DNA of 64,000 nucleotides, taken from contig NC_057019.1 in NCBI RefSeq assembly GCF_000002595.2, positions 5,825,837 to 5,889,836 on the forward strand, written 5' to 3'. The notes below the pieces were generated by a model. It saw only the letters and a program-made list of their open reading frames with translations. It was not told the origin of the DNA and searched no databases. Shown piece after piece: positions 57,201-64,000 of the stretch. The stretch comes from Chlamydomonas reinhardtii. Lineage: Eukaryota; Chlorophyta; Chlorophyceae; Chlamydomonadales; Chlamydomonadaceae. The position numbers and the translations under genes are program-made. Numbering within the stretch: the first letter of the stretch is position 1; every line of letters starts with the position of its first letter.

Positions 57201-59774
57201 GAGGAACTTAGTTCTAAAAGGACATGCTCGTTACAGGGGGGTTTCCCTAGCGCCGGGGTGCTTGCTCCTGCTGCGTTGGGACATGGGCCAATACAACACA
57301 CTTGCCTACACCAGCCCTGACATCTGCCATCCCCCGCCTCCCACTGCCCCGTATCCTCGCTCCCTTCCACCATTCCCCTTTCTGCTCTCCTGGATCCAAA
57401 TCCAAACCCTCACAGCGAATGCTGGCGCACCTGGATCCAGAGCTGCCGTACGCGATCAGCGACAACCTGTGGTACCGCTCCCGCCACCCCAACCTCTTCG
57501 CGCCGCGCTGCCTGCCCTGTCACATGGCCGTCGATGCCGACCCGCCGCCGGGTGACGAGCAGGAGGAGGAGGAGGAGGAGGAGGATGGCGGTGGGCGCAA
57601 GGCGGAGCCCATCACCATTCCCTCCGTAACCGACGTCAGCAATGGGTGCGTGTCTGCGGCTGCTGGGCAGAGATGTGCAGTGGTGCAGGTCTTCGAGAGG
57701 TGCACCGCTGGGTGCACACCTTCAACCCCGCCCACCTGTGTGCCCCATCCGTACCGCTTGTGCCCTGCTGCTTCTTTTTGGGTTTCTGCCTGTGTCTTCT
57801 CTTACCCGAATGCGTGTTGCCGCTGCTCGACGTGCCGCTTCAGCTACGGGCGCTTCCTGGTGGGCGCCCGCACCGATGCCGACATGAACCATGGCAAGGC
57901 CAAGCGAGCCATGCGCACGCGCGCTTTCCAGGACTGGAACAAGACGCAGGTACGAGCGGCTGGGGCCCCACAGCAGATAGAGCGGACGCATCGCACAGGA
58001 CGAGGGTGTCACCCCCATCCAAGCGGTGTGCCCCAAACTCTTGACCCAACCGCTCACACGCGACACCGTTGCATCTCACTCCTCTTTGCATGTCTCAACA
58101 CGGGAACTCCTCCTCCCCGCCTGAGCGCCCCGTCCCACTTTGCCCCCAAACAGCACCAACTAGCGGAGCATGGACCGGAAGCTAGCGTGCCCGGCCTGCG
58201 CTACGTGCCGCGCCCCGCCTGCCCCTTCTGTACGCGCGAGGCAGCCTGCACGCCCTCCCCGCCGCCCGCCGCCCGCACCGGCTGCTACCCCGCCGGCGGG
58301 CACGGCGGCGCCGGCATGATCTTCAGTGTGGGGCTGCTGCGGCGGCTGTCGGCGGCGCGCATGAAGGAGTGCTTCATGCAGCAGTTTGGTGCGCCCGGCG
58401 GGGACTCGCTCCTTTCCACCTGCCTGTGGCGCGAGGGCTACGCCTTCACGGACCCCGGCACGTCCACACTGGCAATGTACGACGGCAACTACGTGCTGTT
58501 CAGGTACGGTACAGAACAGTACAACAGGGGAATTGTACGGCGCGGTGGTTGTACGGCGTCGAGCCTCTTGTATCTCCTCATCACCTGTAGTCAGCTCTGC
58601 AGCATTGACAACGGCATTACCCATGTTAAGTGCCCCCACCCGCCTTCTTATCTTTCCACGCTGCCTAAACCGCATCCGCCGTCTCATCGTCCACCCTGCG
58701 CAGTTCTGAGGCGGGCAAGTGGGCGCTGCACGACCCACTCACGGTGCTCATCAGGGGAAAATGCGACTCGCGGTGCAAGTGGCTCATCCGCAACGCAGCC
58801 AGCCACCACGGCCGCGGCCGGCATTTCCAGGTGAGCCCAGATTGCTCTGGTCGTTGAAGCGCTGCTGCCATACGCCGCCTCCTCCATTATCTACGCAACC
58901 GATGCACTGTCCCGGTTGCGTAGATACGGTAGTGAAGGAGGCGGCGTACGGCGACAGGTAACATTCGTACCGTATCACTGACGTTCCCAACCCACTCTAC
59001 CGATGTCAATGTCCACTTCCTGCATGCTCACAGGGTTTTGGCCAGTCGGCTGCGTATCTGTATGCGGCGGTAGCGTCGCAACGCGCGGCGCTCAAATGGC
59101 AGGCCTTCATGGCGCAGCGCGACCTCGATTTGAAGGAGCTTGCTGCGTCAATGCGTGGCGAGAGCGCGGAGCGGGAGGACGAGGAGGAGCAGGAGGAGAG
59201 CGGTGGCGAGCGGTCAAAGGGTGACAAAGAGGGCAGCACGAGTCGGCGGAAGATGCATAGCGCGGGCGCTAAGGCGCGGCGCGACGGCGGCGCTGCCGTC
59301 GACGGCGGCGGGGGCAGCGCTAGCGGCAAGTCGATCGGGTCCGGGCACCAGCAGCAGCACAGCAAGTCCCAGCACCAGAAGCACCAGCAGCACGAGGGCC
59401 TGGCCAAGGGGTGGTTTGGCGGCCGAAAGGCCAGTGGCGGCGGCGCAGCCGCTGCCAGCAGAAAAGCCGTGAACAAAAGGGCTGCGGCGTCCAACAATGA
59501 GGCGCTGCTTGCCTCCAGCAAGACAGCGCAGGCCGCGGAGGCGCTACAGCGGGGGCTCAAGGCGGCGGCGGACGTGGCGGCGGGGGAGCGCCGGGTGGCA
59601 GCGCAGCATGCAGCGGCGGCGGAGCGCGCGCTGGGCGTGCATGGAGGGCTGGGGTCTGCGTCGCGGTCACTGCAGGGTGAGAAGAGCAGCTGGGAGCGGG
59701 AGGGGGAGTCGGAGGTGGGATTAGATTATGTGCCGCATCGGCGAGGCTACTTTGACAGCAGTGACCTCAAGTGA
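54229..59774 (+). CDS. Fringe-like (DUF604/GT31-type) glycosyltransferase with long basic C-terminal tail
   Basis: Nine exons (54229-55458, 55790-55876, 56271-56389, 57048-57120, 57416-57645, 57844-57949, 58154-58503, 58704-58830, 59034-59774) give 1,020 residues. The start at 54229 is the first ATG; a start at 54757 would put the hydrophobic MGFTLLLTAALQGAVL segment at the very N terminus as signal peptide or Golgi signal anchor. Otherwise the anchor lies at residues 177-205. The catalytic region begins with GVRAFIAINN, then YKWLLYGDDDTIFYMPAV with the metal/UDP-binding DDD (residues 492-494), then LPYAISDNLWYRSRHPNLFA, AGGHGGAGMIFSVGLLRRLS and APGGDSLLSTCLWREGYAF. Cys-rich inserts PACPFCTREAAC and GKCDSRCKW may form disulfides. 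This order matches fringe/DUF604 glycosyltransferases. Donor and acceptor sugars are unknown. The last 240 residues are charged coiled coil and Gly/Ala-rich sequence, unusual for the family. Confidence 0.85.
58871..58947. repeat. Foldback hairpin in glycosyltransferase intron 8
   Basis: Arms 58871-58900 (TACGCCGCCTCCTCCATTAT and on) and 58914-58947 are reverse complements apart from a small gap and a few mismatches. They are separated by a 13-base loop (GATGCACTGTCCC). The whole structure lies inside intron 8 (58831-59033). Confidence 0.85.
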
Positions 59775-59827
59775 ATCTGCAGCGTGGCTGTGGTGTTGGA
59801 GCCGCGTGCTAGGGGCACAAAGAAACG

Positions 59828-59832
59828 TGTAA
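59828..59832 (+). terminator. TGTAA poly(A) signal of the glycosyltransferase gene
   Basis: Just over 50 bases after the stop codon, short but the only TGTAA nearby. Confidence 0.4.
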
Positions 59833-60289
59833 GGCATACCAGATGTGTGATGCATGCACGTGTGTGCGGCGCACTTGTATTAGCACGTGGAAGTAGGAGC
59901 GTATCATAGACTAGCTGTGAGAATCTTATTGGTTAATGCGCACATGCACAGCGCAGCCTATGGAGTTAGATTGAATTGTAGCGCCGATGGCCGGCGGTAG
60001 GAAGTAAGGACACTAGACAGGAATGCACAATTCACCTCCTGCTCATGGGTCACTGACAGGTATTGCTAGCCCTTGGGTTGTCCATTGTTCGCGCAACCGA
60101 CAAAGTGGTTTCTTTTCTGGTCTCGCCAACATGAGGCTACACTCCTGGCTGGCACGGTGCCATACGAGAGCCATAAGATGAAAGGTGCTGGGAAATGTAG
60201 GGACGCCATGCAAGCAACCTAAAACCATGACCGGCATGGTAAACAGATCACTGCACCGCACTTGGGGTTTGCGCGACGCGAAGGGGGGA

Positions 60290-60294
60290 TTACA
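60290..60294 (-). terminator. TGTAA poly(A) signal of the copper radical oxidase gene
   Basis: TTACA on the plus strand, about 220 bases after the stop at 60513. Confidence 0.45.
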
Positions 60295-60512
60295 GGAACG
60301 CACGATTGCACGATAGCACACTCAGGAGTCGTACACACTCGTTCTAAGAAATTTGTAGCAGTTGTCAGCCGAGGCTCCCTGGACAAGGTACCAGCAAAGC
60401 ATGTACAGAAATAGCAAAGCAGACTTCACTCACTCCAATATAACGTCAAACACACAGGTACACACACATACTCGCACACACACGCGCAGAGACACGAAGC
60501 CTCCTACGCCTC

Positions 60513-63500
60513 CTAGTCCTTCAGTGTCATCCAATGGCCCTCGCTGTAGGTGCGGCCGAAATCTCCGACCTCGTCACCCAGCAGCCACAGCACGTACTCG
60601 CCGCGGGGCGCCACGCCGGGCTGGGAGGTTGGCGGGGCGGTGACAGTGATGGTGCTGGTGGCGGCGTCCACGGTGAAGGGCTGCATGCGGGCAGGCAAGT
60701 GGATGGGGATCGGTGGGTGAGACCATTGGGTAGAGGCAAGGTGCAAGTAAATGGTGCGAAGGAGTACTTGGCTGGAAGCGGCGGCGGCCGTGCAATGAAT
60801 TATACGCACGCACTCACCAGCACAACAGCCCGCTGGTTCATGTTGATGCAATGGGTGGCGGCGCAGGGCGCGGTGAGGGTAACGCCCGTGATGTGAACGC
60901 CGGTGTACGTGTAGGACACTGTGAAAACACTGTCAGAGGAATGAGAGGGATGGAGGAACGGGTGGAGGAAGGGGTCGAGGGATTGAGGGGTGAAGGGAGG
61001 AAGGGATGCACGTGGCCACGTGGCATAACCTTGACCGGAAGGTTTCTTTGGGTGGCATATGCTGCTGAGGCGCTAAGAGATAGGCTCATAGCGTCACAGG
61101 CAGCACGCGACCGAGGCCCTCCCGATGGTTCGCCCCCAGGGTTACTTCACTTACTCTCCGCGGTGGATCAGGTCGGGGGCTGAGGTAATGACGGGGCGGT
61201 CCACGTCCCTGATCTCGGCAGGTGTGCCCAGGGTCAGGCGGTATTCGTAGTCACCGGTGGGGTTGGGGTCGATGAGCCCTTCGTAGCCGGACGGCTGTGG
61301 CATGCGCAGTGGCAGCATAGTGTTGCGGTGAGAAGGGAGAAATAAACATGCCGTGGAAGGGAAACAAAGAATCTGGTCCAGGCCCGTTACCGGAAGTTGC
61401 GACACCCACCACAGGCAGGGCGCACTCGTCGCAGCCTGAAGAGAAGATGTGTCCGGTGATGTCCAGACAGGCGGTGGAGTGGTAGGAGCGCATGATCACT
61501 GCGTGTGTGTAGTTGTGTGCGGGGAACACGTAAAGAGGCGGCGGGCGACACGTAATAAGGGGCCGCCAAAGGAAGTCAGGAACGGGGCGGCACTTGATAT
61601 GCCGCAGGAGGGGCGTGCGGACTCACTGGGCAATGCGGGCCCTAAGCCTATCAGGTGCAGAGAGAAGCAGCGGGCACGCACACGTGGATCACGCACGGGC
61701 TAGCTACTCACGCACGGGCTAGCTACTCACGCACGGGTGCTGTGATCTGGTAGCGGCCGCCCTCGGGCTTGCTGGGGTTGTACACGAACGACACCGGGGC
61801 GCCGTTGGCAGCCTTGAGCCCAGTGGCAGACACACCCGCACGGCCGGTCTGTGCATGCGTGCGTGGTGGCCAGAACAGGCGGAGCCGAAAGTAAGCGGAC
61901 ATTGCATTGTTAGGTGTAGGCAGCAAGGCAGCATGCGTGCCACGTGGGCGTCTGGTGTGCGTGATTGACCGCTGCGACGAAGCCATGCACAGATGTGTGC
62001 GTGTATAGCGGCGCTGCTCCATCGCCACCAGCAGCTAGCGGCCATGTAGCAAACCGCCTAACCTCTCACGCACCGTGGCGCCGCCATGCACCAAGATGCG
62101 CTCGTTGGGCAGCACTGCGGAGATGGCATGAGTCAAGCGGCATTATTAGCTCACGCAGCACGGCACACGTGCACACCCAAGGGGGAGCAAGTAACTCAAG
62201 GATCCACTACTGTGATTGTTGCACTTGACACATGCATTTACCGATTGCATCTGCCAGCAGGCGGCGGTCGGGCATGAGCTCAATCTGCCAGCTGTGGGGC
62301 ACGGGGAGCGGGGACGGGGTGAGCCGGAAGTAGTGGGGGTGCAGTTATCATTAAGAGCGGGAGGGAATGGGCAAAGCCACGCACAGACAAACCATGCACA
62401 CAGTCACACACCGCAGACACGTGCTGCACTACGCAGGGGGTGTCGGTATTGCTCACCCGCCGTTTACGACACAGATGTCCGTGTTGGTAGGGCCACAGTA
62501 CGCAAAGTCCAGGCGAGCAGAGACGTTTGATGCGGGGGTGCCAGGCGAGACCCTGTAGGGGTTCTGGCCGCCAAAAATGGTGAAGGAGAAGGTGTCGTAG
62601 ACACCAGTAGCGGCGTTGGGTCGCAGGGCGTGCATGGCGATCGTGGCGGTGTAGGGGTACATGGTGTGCCACCTGTGTGCGTGTACGGAAAACATGGGTA
62701 GGTCACACAGCATGGGACAGGACAGGAGACACAACGAGATCCTGAGGTTTCCGGGGATTATGTGAGTCAATCAAGGTGTGGCAGTGACGCGCCGCAGTGG
62801 AAAAACAGTTGGGTAAGAGACGTGTTTTGAAACGAAACGAAAACTCACGGGCCATAGTTGGTGGGAAGTGGTGGGAGACTCAGGATGTCATTGAAGTGCT
62901 CATCTGTGATGGAGCCGCCGCGGTCGCCCCACCACAGGATCTCCTTGTTCGGCAGGAGTGCCATGAATGGGTAGCTGCATGCAAATAATGATAAAGAGGG
63001 CAACTTATATACGTAACTGTGAGCGTGTGTGATGGAGGAGGAACTTTAAAGCAGAGCACAGCGAACGTTGCTAGCACATGCGTGTGTTCGCAGGTTAGGC
63101 TACTGGTTACACGCAGGAGAGTACGTACACGGCAACACTCAATGACTCAACAGATTCGCGCACACATTCTGACTCACTAGTTCAGGCCCATGCTCGCACT
63201 GAAGGCCGCGGGGTGCGGGACGGGCGTGGTGGGGGCCGAGGGGTTGTTGGAGTCCCACAGCTCTGAGAAGGTGTAGGCAGGGCCCGAGTCGGAGTTAGCT
63301 GTGCCGCCAACCACCAAGACCTGCGTGTGTAAGCAGGTGATGACCAGGTGGACGGGTGGGCAGGCGGACAGCGGTAAGATTGGCAGGGCCCGCTGGGGCG
63401 CATGGGCTGACCCAGGTAAGTAATGGGAATATAATGTACGTAGTCGGGTTTCCCGGACCATGTGACACGGCAACACGACGGTCGCGCCCGCCACAGGCAC

Positions 63501-63583
63501 GGCTGCCACAGTGCCAGACACAGCATACGGTACGTACGGACGGCAGGAGCAGCAACGGCAGCACACGGCAGCACGAGGCGACA

Positions 63584-63648
<65 letters not shown>

Positions 63649-64000
63649 GTAGCCGTGTGTGCACGCACACACCTTGCCGTCGTTCAGGCGGAGGGCGGTG
63701 GGGTACCAGCGCGGAACACTCAGCGTGCCAACTTGTATGTATTTGCCCGTGGCGGCATCGTAGCGCTGTTGTGTTGATGGGGGGAGCGAGGGCATATCAA
63801 ACCTCACGTGAGGTCGCTGATGCCGAGCAGGTGCTAGGCCTTGGCAGTGAAACAAATAGATATAGCATGTGCAGGTAGAAGAGGAAAGTGTTTTCCCACA
63901 AACCTAGGTTACAGATCCCGGCTCGAGCCCGTACCGTAGCGCTGAAGCGGCCATCCACGTTCGCGGGCTTGTTGCCGGAGTTGCCCCACTCGCCGCCCAT
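60513..64000 (-). CDS. Galactose/glyoxal oxidase-type copper radical oxidase (5' end outside window)
   Basis: Twelve minus-strand exons are visible: 64000-63935 (continues off the edge), 63765-63673, 63320-63178, 62974-62849, 62672-62457, 62291-62242, 62114-62074, 61848-61731, 61498-61410, 61294-61155, 60929-60818, 60680-60513. They encode 453 residues. These secreted kelch-propeller enzymes oxidise an alcohol or aldehyde to make H2O2 with one copper and a Cys-Tyr radical. Visible landmarks: SVPRWYPTALRLNDGKVLVV with the radical-site Tyr, RSYHSTACLDITG with the axial Tyr and a His ligand, a GCDEC pair, and THCINMNQRAVVL with the second His ligand. The C-terminal beta-sandwich ends EYVLWLLGDEV...GHWMTLKD. 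The radical Cys partner and signal peptide should lie beyond the right edge; the edge ATG is probably internal. Substrate cannot be told from the sequence. Confidence 0.9.
61691..61737 (-). repeat. Repeated 5' splice-site segment
   Basis: A 19-base unit ACGCACGGGCTAGCTACTC occurs twice, followed by a partial third copy. It covers the 5' splice site of intron 8 of the copper oxidase gene, so GTGAGT donors occur 19 bases apart. Confidence 0.9.
63588..63647 (-). repeat. (CA)n/(GT)n microsatellite in copper oxidase intron 2
   Basis: About 30 CA units on the plus strand, (GT)n in the sense of the gene, starting some 25 bases after the 5' splice site at 63672. Confidence 0.95.

Larger units (their letters stand above)
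59775..60512. other. Convergent 3' flanks of the glycosyltransferase and copper oxidase genes
   Basis: TGTAA at 59828-59832 (plus) and TTACA at 60290-60294 (TGTAA on minus) are the likely 3' ends. The rest shows no coding signal. CA-rich patches occur at 60450-60484. Confidence 0.5.

Noticed and set aside
63998-64000. ATG at the right edge as the start of the copper oxidase
   Set aside because: The sequence after it (GGEWGN) looks like an internal propeller strand, and the domain would lack its N-terminal part including the radical Cys and signal peptide.

Overview
The window looks like nuclear DNA of a volvocine green alga (Chlamydomonas or a close relative). Evidence: very high GC, dense short introns with GTGAGT/GTGCGT donors and CAG acceptors, Ala/Gly/Gln/Ser homopolymer runs inside proteins, G/T-rich microsatellites in introns, and the chlorophyte poly(A) signal TGTAA 100 to 1,200 bases after most stop codons. 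Exons below were assembled by hand from splice sites. In every gene all exon phases agree and the summed length is a multiple of three, but no cDNA was available.

Layout. 1-1.5 kb: mostly non-coding, with a possible zinc-ribbon C-terminal exon on the minus strand and a strong 55-bp foldback. 1.5-3.2 kb (minus): five-exon gene for an unrecognised protein with NTQVGEL heptads. 4.2-6.7 kb (minus): probable organelle-targeted helical-repeat (mTERF-like) protein with an AT-hook tail. It diverges from a DUF1997 plastid protein (6.8-9.8 kb, plus). 11.0-14.1 kb (plus): TraB-domain protein. 15.6-17.1 kb (plus): Gln-rich protein of unknown function. 19.7-24.8 kb (minus): FG nucleoporin Nup62/Nsp1. 25.6-27.0 kb (plus): small coiled-coil protein. 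29.8-32.0 kb (minus): LCM-type SAM methyltransferase, divergent from the largest gene. 32.3-45.7 kb (plus): a 21-exon membrane receptor with a bacterial-type solute-binding ectodomain, one transmembrane helix, two class III cyclase homology domains and a 1.45-kresidue low-complexity tail. 47.2-48.0 kb (plus): intronless APS kinase. 48.9-52.9 kb (plus): plastid glucose-6-phosphate 1-epimerase, convergent with RPA14 (53.2-53.6 kb, minus). 54.2-59.8 kb (plus): fringe-like glycosyltransferase. 60.5 kb to the right edge (minus): galactose/glyoxal oxidase-type copper radical oxidase, 5' end outside the window.

The genes are ordinary, mixed nuclear housekeeping and signalling genes. They do not form a pathway cluster. 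Divergent pairs (4.2/6.8 kb and 29.8/32.3 kb) share promoter intervals of about 130 and 300 bases.

The most unusual items are: the solute-binding-protein/tandem-cyclase receptor, whose usual metal-ligand aspartates appear replaced; a 736-bp inverted-terminal-repeat element with TTA duplications in one of its introns; two foldback hairpins; G/U-rich microsatellites placed just after 5' splice sites; and the unknown heptad-repeat protein. No retrovirus-like or Polinton-like element, tRNA, rRNA or CRISPR array was recognised.
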